Of a DNA stretch of 64,000 nucleotides, positions 1 to 8,084 are shown one piece after another. Location of the stretch: the NCBI RefSeq assembly GCF_049116555.1, contig NZ_JAGDYT010000008.1:124001-188000 (forward strand), written 5' to 3'. Each line of letters begins with the position of its first letter. Within the stretch, counting starts at the first letter, position 1. This DNA is from Maricaulis maris_C. GTDB taxonomy: Bacteria > Pseudomonadota > Alphaproteobacteria > Caulobacterales > Maricaulaceae. The position numbers were made by a program, and so were the translations under genes. The notes under the pieces are model-generated. The model had not been told where the DNA came from. It did not search any database and worked only from the letters and a program-made list of their open reading frames with translations.

Positions 1-151
1 GTGCCAGGACGGGCAGGCGGACAAGGGACAGGCCGGCAGTGCCCTGAGCCCCGCTCCAAACCTGCTGAAGGCCCTGACCTGGCCGGGTTCCCGGATTTGC
101 GAGCTTGCGGTTGGGGCGGATTGGGATGGTCTTGATACTGGTGTTCTTCAT
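1..151 (-). CDS. N-terminus of an exported protein, truncated by window edge
   Basis: The minus strand is open from an ATG at 151 to the window edge (50 codons seen). A good ribosome binding site (AGGGAAGG) lies 7 bases upstream of the ATG. The visible peptide starts MKNTSIKTIP, has a long basic and polar n-region, and becomes hydrophobic at the edge (GLSLVRLPVLA), like a long signal peptide. It is divergent from the LacI gene and has a GntR-type operator-like site 22-32 bases upstream. In xylose loci of related bacteria this place is often held by a TonB-dependent receptor, but nothing visible here proves that. Confidence 0.5.
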   Translation of the reverse strand, partial: MKNTSIKTIPIRPNRKLANPGTRPGQGLQQVWSGAQGTAGLSLVRLPVLA

Positions 152-554
152 CGTGACACCTTCCCTGTTAATTTGTCAGACAATTGATTGACGCACCCCT
201 GAGGCTCTGTCAACGTCGCGCCGGATCCGGACATGGAAGGGGGGATGAAGAGTGGTGCGGGCTTTCAGTCCTTTCGCCTCTTCTACCGAGAAAAGGATGG
301 GACCCACCAGCGATCAGCGCGACCATCCTATCCCGTCTTCTTCCCGGTATCGTCGTCCGGGTGGAGCCGGGCCCGGCTGTGACCGGACCCCGCCCGCCGG
401 GTTGACCCGGCATGGATCTGGCGCGCTTCATCTTGCCGGTGAGCCCGGGTTTGTCGTCGGTCCGGACGGTGCGCGGTCAACCTTCAGGGAACCGGTCGCC
501 GCGGCGTTTGTGGCGAGCAGTCTTGCCCGCGCGCTGAAGCAGGCGGATGCTTGA
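152..554. other. Divergent intergenic region
   Basis: This 403-base gap separates the truncated minus-strand gene from the LacI regulator. It holds the operator-like inverted repeat at 173-183. The rest is GC-rich, with only short unsupported reading frames; no RNA gene or terminator was recognised. Confidence 0.5.
171..186. promoter_or_regulatory. Probable GntR-family operator (site A)
   Basis: The sequence ATTTGTCAGACAATTG contains TTGTC-A-GACAA, a perfect 5-base inverted repeat around one base. This is the form known for FadR-subfamily GntR operators. It matches in part (ATTTGTCxGA) the reverse complement of the identical sites at 7999-8011 and 8983-8995, suggesting the GntR protein encoded at 8085-8858 also controls the left-edge gene. 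Confidence 0.45.
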
Positions 555-1646
555 ATGGTGAGTCTGACCAACAAGTCGACGAGGCGGGGAGGCCGCGTGA
601 GCAGGACCAAAAAGCGCACCGGGGGCGTGACGATGGACCACGTCGCACGGGAGGCAGGCGTCTCCTTGATGACGGTCTCGCGCGTCATGAACAATGTGCC
701 CGGAGTAAAGGCTTCGACACGAGACAGCGTCATGCGCGCGGTCAAGGCGCTGGGGTATTCGCCGAATGCCGCGGCCCGCAGCCTTGCGCGCAATGGGGCC
801 GGTCGGATCGGCCTCCTCTATTCCAACCCGTCTGCCGGTTATCTGTCGCAATTCCTGGTCGGTGCCCTGGATGGCGCGCAGACCAGTGGTGCCCTGCTCG
901 TGATCGAGAAGTGCGACACATCGCTCGAAAGCGAAACTGCCGCCATCGGGCGCCTGATCGCCGGTGGGGTGGCCGGGGTCATCCTGCCCGCACCGCACGC
1001 CGAATCCGAACGCGCCATCGCGGCATTGCGTGACGCGGGGGTTGTCGCAATTGCTGTCGGCACCGGGCATGCGCGCGCGGACGCGCACGGCGTCCGCATG
1101 GATGATTTTGCTGCTGCAGCGGAGATGACACGCCACCTGATTGAATTGGGGCATCGCCGGATCGGTTTCATCGAAGGCGCGGTCAACCAGACGGCAAGTG
1201 TCGAGCGCCTGAAGGGTTTCGAAACGGAGATCCGGCGCGCGGATCCGCCTGCCGCCTGCCTCGTGGAACCGGGGGGCTTCAACTACCGGTCAGGGTTTGA
1301 AGCGGCGGAAAGGCTCTTGTCGGATGACAATCCGCCAACGGCGATTTTTGCCTCCAATGACGACATGGCGGCCGGAGCCCTGGCGGCGGCGCACCGGCGA
1401 GGACTGGATGTGCCCGGAGATTTGTCCGTGGCCGGTTTCGATGACACGCCGCTGGCGACAGCCGTGTGGCCCGAACTCACAACGGTCCGTCAGCCAGTCG
1501 CGCGCATGGCCGAAGCGGCCTTGCGTCTGGCGCTCCAGGAATCGCGCGACCAGTCGCGGCGCGACAGCCGTGCGCCCATTGATCAACTTTTGCCACACCA
1601 GCTGGTCGTGCGGGCCTCGACGGGCCCGGTCCCGCACAAATCCTGA
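555..1646 (+). CDS. xylR: LacI/GalR-family transcriptional regulator (probable XylR)
   Basis: A 363-residue LacI-family repressor. The N-terminal helix-turn-helix with hinge helix lies at about residues 24-70 (VTMDHVAREAGVSLMTVSRV). The periplasmic-binding-like effector domain follows, with typical motifs HLIELGHRRIGFI, AIFASNDDMAAGAL and SVAGFDDTPLA. It lies just before xylXBE, and a LacI-type operator overlaps the promoter in between, so control of xylose catabolism is the likely role, as for Caulobacter XylR. The symbol rests on context. The start is uncertain: ATG 555 has a fair AGGCGG site, while an in-frame GTG at 597 has a stronger GGGGAGG four bases upstream and would give 349 residues. 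Confidence 0.85.
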   Translation: MVSLTNKSTRRGGRVSRTKKRTGGVTMDHVAREAGVSLMTVSRVMNNVPGVKASTRDSVMRAVKALGYSPNAAARSLARNGAGRIGLLYSNPSAGYLSQFLVGALDGAQTSGALLVIEKCDTSLESETAAIGRLIAGGVAGVILPAPHAESERAIAALRDAGVVAIAVGTGHARADAHGVRMDDFAAAAEMTRHLIELGHRRIGFIEGAVNQTASVERLKGFETEIRRADPPAACLVEPGGFNYRSGFEAAERLLSDDNPPTAIFASNDDMAAGALAAAHRRGLDVPGDLSVAGFDDTPLATAVWPELTTVRQPVARMAEAALRLALQESRDQSRRDSRAPIDQLLPHQLVVRASTGPVPHKS

Positions 1647-1673
1647 ATCTTTGAAACACACGCGCCGGGAGGC

Positions 1674-1713
1674 TTGACTTCATTGCGTCAGAAAATGATG
1701 TTAGCGCTATTAA
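1674..1713 (+). promoter_or_regulatory. xylX promoter with LacI-family operator
   Basis: A TTGACT -35 element at 1674-1679 is followed after 17 bases by a weak -10 (GATGTT, 1697-1702). The palindrome TAGCGCTA at 1702-1709, inside ATGTTAGCGCTATTAA, overlaps the -10. A palindrome with this centre is typical of LacI-family operators and resembles the described Caulobacter XylR box. The site is 50 bases before xylX, so the adjacent LacI protein probably represses from it. Confidence 0.65.
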
Positions 1714-1759
1714 AAAGTCCGAAACGGACCTTTAGCCACAGACAGTCCTCGGGGGAGGA

Positions 1760-2923
1760 ATGACCAAGCTAGCTGACTGCCTGCCGGCAGGCCGGGACAA
1801 TGCTGTCCTGATCGGCCGTCTTGCCTTGCCGGACGGGCCGACACCGGTTCTGGTCCGCGAGGGGCGTTGTCTGGATATCTCCCGTTTCGCAGCCACCGTC
1901 TCCGAAGCTCTCGCTGATGCAGACTCCCTTGAATCTGCCGACGGACAGGACCTTGGCGCGATCGATGATCTGGGTCTGGCCGCAAGCTTTGCCGAGGCCT
2001 CCTCGGGAGCGGCCCGGATGCTGGCACCGGTTGATCTGCAATGTGTGAAGGCATCGGGTGTGACATTCGCCATATCGGCGATCGAGCGTGTGATCGAGGA
2101 GCGAGCCCAGGGTCATGCGGATCGGGCACGCGACATCCGTGACGCACTCCAGGCGCGGATCGGTGCTGATATCGCCTCGGTCAAGCCGGGTTCCCGGTCT
2201 GCTGCCGACTTGAAAACCGCGCTCATTTCCGACGGCTTGTGGTCGCAATACCTGGAAGTGGCGATCGGCCCTGATGCCGAAATCTTCACCAAGTCGCCGG
2301 CCCTGTCCGCCGTGGGTTGGGGTGATGAGGTCGGTGTGCGGTCTGACTCGGTCTGGAATAATCCGGAGCCGGAAATCGCCCTGGTCTGTGACGGCCAGGG
2401 TCGGCCGGTTGGCGCCACTTTGGGCAATGATGTCAATCTGCGTGACTTTGAGGGCCGCTCGGCCCTTCTGCTGGGCAAGGCCAAGGACAATAATGCCTCC
2501 TGCGCGCTGGGGCCCTTTATTCGATTGTTCGATGATCGCTTCAGCCTCGATGATGTGCGCAAGGCCGAGGTTTCGCTCACAATCGAGGGCAAGGATGGCT
2601 TCACGCTGACCGGCCAGAGCTCAATGTCGCAGATCAGCCGCGATCCGCTTGATCTGGTTGGCCAGGTCATTGGCAAGCATCACCAATATCCCGACGGCTT
2701 TGCCCTCATGCTTGGCACAATGTTCGCGCCAGTCGCGGATCGGGATGCGCCGGGTCAGGGATTTACCCACAAGGTCGGTGATCGTGTCACCGTGTCCACG
2801 CCCTCTCTCGGCGCGCTGGTGAACGAGGTTACCACCTGCGATCAGGCGCCAGCCTGGACGCTGGGTATTGCCGGCCTGATGCATAATCTGGCGGCGCGTG
2901 GCCTGTTGCGGGGTGCCGCATGA
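1760..2923 (+). CDS. xylX: 2-keto-3-deoxy-D-xylonate dehydratase (FAH superfamily)
   Basis: A 387-residue fumarylacetoacetate-hydrolase-fold protein. In the Weimberg pathway XylX dehydrates 2-keto-3-deoxy-D-xylonate to alpha-ketoglutarate semialdehyde. The C-terminal half shows the family core: VWNNPEPEIALV with metal-binding glutamates (about 198-209), GATLGNDVNLRDFEGR and LLLGKAKDNNASCALGP. Length and architecture fit Caulobacter XylX. The ATG at 1760 follows a GGGGGAGG site. The gene overlaps xylB by four bases (ATGA), and its promoter carries a LacI operator. A closely related alternative is 2-keto-3-deoxy-L-arabinonate dehydratase; the adjacent XylB favours xylose. Confidence 0.88.
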   Translation: MTKLADCLPAGRDNAVLIGRLALPDGPTPVLVREGRCLDISRFAATVSEALADADSLESADGQDLGAIDDLGLAASFAEASSGAARMLAPVDLQCVKASGVTFAISAIERVIEERAQGHADRARDIRDALQARIGADIASVKPGSRSAADLKTALISDGLWSQYLEVAIGPDAEIFTKSPALSAVGWGDEVGVRSDSVWNNPEPEIALVCDGQGRPVGATLGNDVNLRDFEGRSALLLGKAKDNNASCALGPFIRLFDDRFSLDDVRKAEVSLTIEGKDGFTLTGQSSMSQISRDPLDLVGQVIGKHHQYPDGFALMLGTMFAPVADRDAPGQGFTHKVGDRVTVSTPSLGALVNEVTTCDQAPAWTLGIAGLMHNLAARGLLRGAA

Positions 2924-3678
2924 GCCCGACACTCTATCACTCGCTCAAGGGGCGTCTTGTGGTTCTGACCGGCGGCGGATCCGGTATCGGCGCTGCCTTG
3001 ACCGAAGGTTTCGCCCGTCAGGGCGCGCAGGTGGTGTTTCTGGATATTGGCGACGAAGCGGGCGAGGCTCTGGCCAACCGTCTCGCCGATCTCGACCCGG
3101 CGCCGGTCTATCGTCATTGCGATCTGACGGATCTCGACGCGCTCCATACCTCTTTCGAGGAAATTCAGGCCCGGTTTGGCGCGGTGGATGTTCTCATCAA
3201 CAATGCTGCCAATGACGATCGACACGCGATTGCCGACGTCACGCCGGACTATTGGGATGACCGCATGGCCGTTAATCTGCGGCACAAGTATTTTGCCACC
3301 CGCGCTGTCGCCGACGGAATGAAGGCCAAGGGTGCCGGGGTTGTCATCAATCTCGGTTCAATCTCCTGGCATCTCGGCCTGCCTGACCTGTCGGTCTACC
3401 AGACCGCCAAGGCGGCGATCGAGGGCATGACACGCGCTCTGGCGCGCGAATTGGGGCCCGATGGAATCCGGGTCGCCTGTATCGTCCCGGGCAATGTGAA
3501 AACGCGGCGGCAGGAAAAATGGTACACGCCTGACGGTGAAGCCGAGATCGTGGCGGCCCAGTGCCTGAAAATCCGGCTGGAGCCGAAAGATATTCTGGCC
3601 ATGGCCCTCTTTCTGGCGTCCGATGACGCCCGGGCCTGTACCGGACATGCATATTTCGTCGATGCGGGCTGGAGCTAG
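2920..3678 (+). CDS. xylB: D-xylose 1-dehydrogenase, SDR family
   Basis: A 252-residue short-chain dehydrogenase that oxidises D-xylose to xylonolactone with NAD+. The dinucleotide motif TGGGSGIG is at 17-24 and Asp42 (FLDIGD) suits NAD. The structural motif NNAA is at 94-97. The active-site Ser is at 147 or 149, with Tyr160 and Lys164 (VYQTAK). Stretches such as INLGSISWHLGL, VPGNVKTRRQEKWYTP and CTGHAYFVDAGW are those I recall for Caulobacter XylB, so this is a specific call rather than a generic SDR. It is translationally coupled to xylX through ATGA and is followed by the transporter gene after 49 bases. Confidence 0.93.
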   Translation: MSPTLYHSLKGRLVVLTGGGSGIGAALTEGFARQGAQVVFLDIGDEAGEALANRLADLDPAPVYRHCDLTDLDALHTSFEEIQARFGAVDVLINNAANDDRHAIADVTPDYWDDRMAVNLRHKYFATRAVADGMKAKGAGVVINLGSISWHLGLPDLSVYQTAKAAIEGMTRALARELGPDGIRVACIVPGNVKTRRQEKWYTPDGEAEIVAAQCLKIRLEPKDILAMALFLASDDARACTGHAYFVDAGWS

Positions 3679-3727
3679 GCTGCATCATCAAGAAGGGCCA
3701 AAAGGCCCATATGGGGAGAGTTGGACA

Positions 3728-5161
3728 ATGACAGACACGGCAGATAGCGCCGAAAGCGCTTCGGTACCCGCCGAAGCGCCGAATATGGGCTATATCCTCG
3801 CCATCGCGATCGTTGCGACGATCGGGGGCTTCCTCTTCGGCTATGACAGTGGCGTGATCAACGGCACGGTCGACGGCCTTCAGACCGCCTTCAACTCCGA
3901 AGCGATCGGAACGGGCTGGAATGTCGCGTCGATGCTGCTTGGTTGTGCGGTCGGCGCTCTGATCGCCGGGCGCGCCGCCGACATTTTCGGTCGCCGCACC
4001 TTGCTGGTCGTTGCTGCGGTCTTTTTCATTATTTCGGCCTTCGGATCAGGGATTGCGGGAGGCTCCACCGAGTTTGTTGTCTATCGCCTCCTGGGCGGCC
4101 TGGCCGTTGGTGCGGCCAGTGTGATGGCGCCGGCCTATATTGCCGAGATCGCGCCAGCGAGCATTCGCGGACGCCTCGCCACCATCCAGCAGATCGCCAT
4201 CATTGCCGGTCTCTTTTTCTCCTTCCTCTCCAATTACCTCCTGGCCCAGACGGCCGGCGGTTCGACGGTTGAGTTCTGGCTTGGCTTCGAGACCTGGCGC
4301 TGGATGTTCTGGATGGAGCTTGTGCCCGCCATCATCTTCCTGATCGCGCTGTTCTCCATCCCGGAAAGCCCGCGATTCCTGGTCTTCAAGAAGAAGACGG
4401 AACGGGCCACCAGTGTGCTGTCCAAGCTGTTCGGTCCCGTCACGGCCAAGCGCAAGGTCGGGGAAATCCAGGCCTCGTTGGTCGATGATCATCAGCCCAG
4501 CCTGCGTGACCTCATCAGCCCGATCACCAAGAAGATCCGTCCGATTGTCTGGGTGGGTATCGGCCTGGCCAGCTTCCAGCAGCTGGTTGGCATCAACATC
4601 ATCTTCTACTACGGCGCCGTGCTCTGGCAGGCGGCGGGCTTCACCGAGAGTGACGCGCTGCTGACCAATGTCCTGTCTGGAGCGCTGTCCATCGGTTCGG
4701 TGATCGTCGCTCTGCTGGTCATCGACAAGCTGGGCCGCAAGCCGATGCTGGTAATCGGTTCAATCGGCATGGCGATCACGCTTGGCCTCTGCGCCTTTGC
4801 CTTCTCGACCGGCGAGTTGATCGATGGATCACTGAGCCTGTCAGACAATATGGCACTGCTCGCTCTGGTCGCGGCCAATATCTATGTGATGTTCTTCAAC
4901 TTCTCCTGGGGCCCGGTCATGTGGGTCATGCTGGGCGAAATGTTCCCCAATCAGATCCGCGGATCCGGTCTGGCCGTCGCCGGCCTCTTCCAGTGGGGAA
5001 CGAACTTCCTGATCTCCATCACTTTCCTCTCCCTGCTCGGCACGATCGGGCTGGCGGGTGCCTACGGGATCTACACCGTCTTCGCCGCTCTCTCGATCTG
5101 GTTCGTGATCAAGATGGTTCGCGAAACCCGCGGCAAGGAACTCGAGGACATGGAAGGCTAG
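3728..5161 (+). CDS. xylE: Sugar porter family MFS transporter (probable xylose/H+ symporter)
   Basis: A 477-residue sugar porter with about 12 membrane helices. Motifs of the sugar porter family are visible: GGFLFGYDSGVINGT in helix 1, FGRRTLL, PESPRFL after helix 6, GRKPML in the second half and the C-terminal RETRGKELEDME (variant of PETRG). QQLVGINIIFYY in helix 7 matches sugar-binding positions of XylE and glucose porters. ATG 3728 is chosen because GGGGAGAG lies just upstream; the frame is open further upstream but overlaps xylB. It is third in the xylXB operon and is followed by a strong terminator, which supports xylose import. The substrate is inferred from context. Confidence 0.85.
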   Translation: MTDTADSAESASVPAEAPNMGYILAIAIVATIGGFLFGYDSGVINGTVDGLQTAFNSEAIGTGWNVASMLLGCAVGALIAGRAADIFGRRTLLVVAAVFFIISAFGSGIAGGSTEFVVYRLLGGLAVGAASVMAPAYIAEIAPASIRGRLATIQQIAIIAGLFFSFLSNYLLAQTAGGSTVEFWLGFETWRWMFWMELVPAIIFLIALFSIPESPRFLVFKKKTERATSVLSKLFGPVTAKRKVGEIQASLVDDHQPSLRDLISPITKKIRPIVWVGIGLASFQQLVGINIIFYYGAVLWQAAGFTESDALLTNVLSGALSIGSVIVALLVIDKLGRKPMLVIGSIGMAITLGLCAFAFSTGELIDGSLSLSDNMALLALVAANIYVMFFNFSWGPVMWVMLGEMFPNQIRGSGLAVAGLFQWGTNFLISITFLSLLGTIGLAGAYGIYTVFAALSIWFVIKMVRETRGKELEDMEG

Positions 5162-5182
5162 ATCTTCACGATAGTCCCTGCG

Positions 5183-5216
5183 GACCCGGGCGGGGTAACC
5201 TGCCCGGGTCTTTTTT
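5183..5216 (+). terminator. Rho-independent terminator after the xylose transporter
   Basis: A 9-base perfect stem GACCCGGGC / GCCCGGGTC encloses a 10-base loop and is followed by six T. It ends the xylX-xylB-transporter transcript 22 bases after the stop codon and separates it from xylC. Confidence 0.92.
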
Positions 5217-5244
5217 CTGAAACATCCGTTCTTGCGATATCGTC

Positions 5245-6111
5245 ATGACCCAAGTCGAACTCATCTGGGATCTCAAGGCCGAGCTGGGTGAAGGCCCGGT
5301 TTGGTCAGTGCGCGATCGCTGCGTCTGGTTCGTCGACATCAAGGGCCGCAAGCTTCACCGCTACAGCGTTGATGATGGGGCAAAGGCCAGCTGGGATGCG
5401 CCGGATCAGATCGGGTTCGCACTGCCGGCCGAGGATGGAAGTCTGATCTGCGGTGTTCGCGGCGGTCTCTATCGTTTTGACCCGGCGACCGGGGCCTTCA
5501 GCCTTCTCGAGGCCGTGGAGGCCGACCGCCCGCAAAACCGGCTGAATGATGGCTATGTCGCGTCGGACGGTTCACTCTGGTTCGGCTCCATGGATGACAG
5601 CGAGGGTCTCAAGACTGGCGCGCTGTATCGTTGGACGCCGGATAGCGGTGTGGTTCTGAAAGCCGATGGCTACGGCGTTACCAATGGCCCGGTTCTGAGC
5701 CCGGACGGCAAGACGCTCTACCATCACGACACGCTGGAAAAGACGATCGAGGCCTTTGATCACGCAGCCGGTGAAATTTCCAATCGACGTGTCTTCGCGG
5801 TGATGGATGAAGGCTATTGCGATGGCCCGTCCATGGACAGTGCCGGTATCCTGCATGTCGGCTTGTTTGGGGGATGGGGCGTCGCGCGCTATGCGCCGGA
5901 TGGACGCAAGCTGGGCAAGATTGAATTCCCGGTGTCAGCCATCACCAAAGCCGCCTTTGGTGATGATGATCTGAGAACGCTCTACTGCACCACCGCCTGG
6001 CTGCATCAGACGCCCGATCAACGGGAAAGCCAGCCCTTGGCAGGCGGGTTGTTCAAGGTGCGGGTGGACACAGCCGGACAGCCTCAATCCCTGATCAGGC
6101 TCAGGCCCTGA
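5245..6111 (+). CDS. xylC: Xylonolactonase, SMP-30/gluconolactonase family
   Basis: A 288-residue six-bladed propeller lactonase that hydrolyses D-xylono-lactone made by XylB to D-xylonate. The metal ligands of the SMP-30 family are in place: Glu16 (LGEGPVW), Asn101 (RLNDG), Asn147 (VTNGP) and Asp193 (YCDGPS). There is no signal peptide, so it is cytoplasmic. The gene lies downstream of a strong terminator, so it either has its own promoter in the 80-base gap or depends on read-through. No clear Shine-Dalgarno precedes the ATG; the start is kept because the family fold begins immediately. It converges on xylD. Confidence 0.88.
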   Translation: MTQVELIWDLKAELGEGPVWSVRDRCVWFVDIKGRKLHRYSVDDGAKASWDAPDQIGFALPAEDGSLICGVRGGLYRFDPATGAFSLLEAVEADRPQNRLNDGYVASDGSLWFGSMDDSEGLKTGALYRWTPDSGVVLKADGYGVTNGPVLSPDGKTLYHHDTLEKTIEAFDHAAGEISNRRVFAVMDEGYCDGPSMDSAGILHVGLFGGWGVARYAPDGRKLGKIEFPVSAITKAAFGDDDLRTLYCTTAWLHQTPDQRESQPLAGGLFKVRVDTAGQPQSLIRLRP

Positions 6112-6168
6112 TCAGCCTCTGATCCTGCACCGGGCCGCGCCAGCCGGGCGTCGGGCCGGGCATTGCCG

Positions 6169-7953
6169 TCAATGATTGTCCCGTGGATTCCCGAAGGTCT
6201 CGACGATGCGACGGTATTTGACCGCGGGTTCAAGCGCTGCACCGGTTTCCAACTGGCCGATCGTGTCGCGCTGAAGCTCCTGCCAGGGTGTCTGTGAGGC
6301 CGGGAAGGGGTAGCCGCCCTTGGCCTCCAGCGCCGCGCGACGGCGTTGGATCTCATCCTCCGAAACCAGCCACTCCACCGTTGCGCTGTTGAGGTCGATG
6401 CGCAGCCGGTCACCGGTCTCCAGGAGCGCGATATTGCCGCCTGCTGCCGCCTCGGGTGAGGCATGCAGGATGGAGGGCGAGCCGGATGTCCCGGACTGCC
6501 GCCCGTCACCAATGCAGGGCAGGACGGTAATGCCTTGCTTGATCAGATAGTCCGGTGGCCGCATGTTCACGACTTCCGCAGCACCGGGATGGCCGATCGG
6601 GCCGGACCCGCGCATCACGAGAATGCCGTCATCGCCGATCAGTTCCGCCGGATCATCAATGCGCCTGTGGTAGTCCTCCGGGCCATCGAAAACGTGGGCA
6701 ACGCCCTCAAACGCATTCGGATGATCAGGGTTCGACAGGTAACGCTCGCGGAAGGCCTTGGCGATGACGCTGGTCTTCATCAGTGCGCTGTCAAAGAGAT
6801 TTCCGCCCAGGACAATAAAGCCGGCATCCTTCAGAAGCGGGGCGTCGAAGGGCCAGATCACGTCCGGCAGGACGATCTCGGCGCCGCGACAATTCTCACC
6901 GATCGTGAGGCCATTCACTGTTTTCGCGTCTTCGCGCAGGAGGTCCTGTGCCATGAGTTGCGCCGCCACCGCCGGTACGCCGCCGGCCTGGTGGAAGTCC
7001 TCGCCCAGATAGGCGCCGGCCGGCTGCATGTTGACCATCAGCGGGATGTCGTGGCCGTGTTCCTGCCAGCGCTTGAGCGGCAGATCGACACCGGCATGGC
7101 GGGCGAGCGCGGTCAGGTGAACGGCAGCATTGGTTGAGCCGCCCAGCGCGGAATTGATTGCGATGGCGTTGAGGAAGGCATCTTCGGTCAGGATGTCAGA
7201 CGGTTTGAGGTCTTCATGGACCATCTCGACGATGCGCTTGCCGGTCAGATAGGAAACCTGGCCGCGTTCGCGGTAGGGAGCGGGGATCGCCGCCGAGCCG
7301 GGCAGGCTCATGCCCAGGGCCTCGGTCAGGCAGTTCATGGTCGACGCGGTGCCCATCGTGTTGCAATAGCCGACGGAGGGCGCCGATGTCGCGACCAGTT
7401 CGATAAAGCCTTCATAGTCCAGCTCGCCACGCGCCATCATTTCGCGCGCCTGCCAGATGATGGATCCCGACCCGATGCGCTTTCCCTGTCGCCAGCCATT
7501 CAGCATCGGACCGACGGAGAGCGCGATGGCCGGAATGTCGACCGTCGCTGCGGCCATAAGGCAGGCGGGCGCGGTCTTGTCACAGCCGACGGTCAGAACG
7601 ACACCATCCAGCGGATAGCCGTAGAGCAATTCAACCAGGCCCATATAGGCAAGGTTCCGATCAAGTCCCGCGGTCGGGCGCTTGCCGGTCTCCTGGATCG
7701 GGTGAACCGGGAATTCGAGAGCGATGCCGCCCGATTCACGAATGCCTTCGCGAACCCGCTTGGCCAGTTCGATATGGTGGCGATTGCAGGGAGCGATATC
7801 GGAGCCGGTCTGGGCGATGCCGATGATCGGCTTGCCCGAGCGGAGCTCTTCGAGTGTCAGGCCATAATTCAGATAGCGCTCGAGATAGAGGGCCGTCATG
7901 TCCGGGTTGTCGGGATTGTCGAACCAGGCGCGAGATCGAAGGGGTTTCGTCAT
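6169..7953 (-). CDS. xylD: D-xylonate dehydratase, IlvD/Edd family
   Basis: A 594-residue iron-sulfur dehydratase that converts D-xylonate to 2-keto-3-deoxy-D-xylonate. The three cluster cysteines are Cys56 (APCNRHH), Cys124 (VGCDKTAPA) and Cys197 (YCNTMGTAS). SRAWFDNPDNPDMTALYLER near the start and GDGRQSGTSGSPSILHASPE near the C-terminus match sugar-acid dehydratases of the Caulobacter XylD type, distinct from the true IlvD at 56564-58285. The ATG at 7953 is preferred over an in-frame TTG at 7965. A GntR operator-like 13-mer lies about 46-58 bases upstream, so it may be regulated apart from xylXB, by the adjacent GntR. Confidence 0.92.
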   Translation of the reverse strand: MTKPLRSRAWFDNPDNPDMTALYLERYLNYGLTLEELRSGKPIIGIAQTGSDIAPCNRHHIELAKRVREGIRESGGIALEFPVHPIQETGKRPTAGLDRNLAYMGLVELLYGYPLDGVVLTVGCDKTAPACLMAAATVDIPAIALSVGPMLNGWRQGKRIGSGSIIWQAREMMARGELDYEGFIELVATSAPSVGYCNTMGTASTMNCLTEALGMSLPGSAAIPAPYRERGQVSYLTGKRIVEMVHEDLKPSDILTEDAFLNAIAINSALGGSTNAAVHLTALARHAGVDLPLKRWQEHGHDIPLMVNMQPAGAYLGEDFHQAGGVPAVAAQLMAQDLLREDAKTVNGLTIGENCRGAEIVLPDVIWPFDAPLLKDAGFIVLGGNLFDSALMKTSVIAKAFRERYLSNPDHPNAFEGVAHVFDGPEDYHRRIDDPAELIGDDGILVMRGSGPIGHPGAAEVVNMRPPDYLIKQGITVLPCIGDGRQSGTSGSPSILHASPEAAAGGNIALLETGDRLRIDLNSATVEWLVSEDEIQRRRAALEAKGGYPFPASQTPWQELQRDTIGQLETGAALEPAVKYRRIVETFGNPRDNH

Positions 7954-7998
7954 GAAAGGTCTCAATTACCGGCCTGCCCTCTGATCGAGAGCTTTGAT

Positions 7999-8011
7999 TA
8001 CTCCGACAAAT
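7999..8011. promoter_or_regulatory. GntR operator-like site (site C) before xylD
   Basis: TACTCCGACAAAT lies 46 bases upstream of the xylD ATG, in the gap between xylD and the GntR gene. The same 13 bases recur exactly at 8983-8995, and the flanks match (TACTCCGACAAATxGA). On the minus strand it reads ATTTGTCGGAGTA, close to the FadR-subfamily pattern T-GT-N-AC-A. Exact recurrence in two regulatory gaps flanking the GntR gene supports a binding site. Confidence 0.6.
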
Positions 8012-8084
8012 AGAGTGCATTGCCGAGGCTAGCAAGGTGGCGACGCAAAGAGACTGGCATGCCGGGGCAGAAACTTCAGCGGGG

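Noticed and set aside
6085..6119. Paired CTGATCAG palindromes at the xylC end as a terminator
   Set aside because: The two copies are each self-complementary but give no GC-rich stem followed by a T-run; they overlap the xylC stop codon and look incidental.
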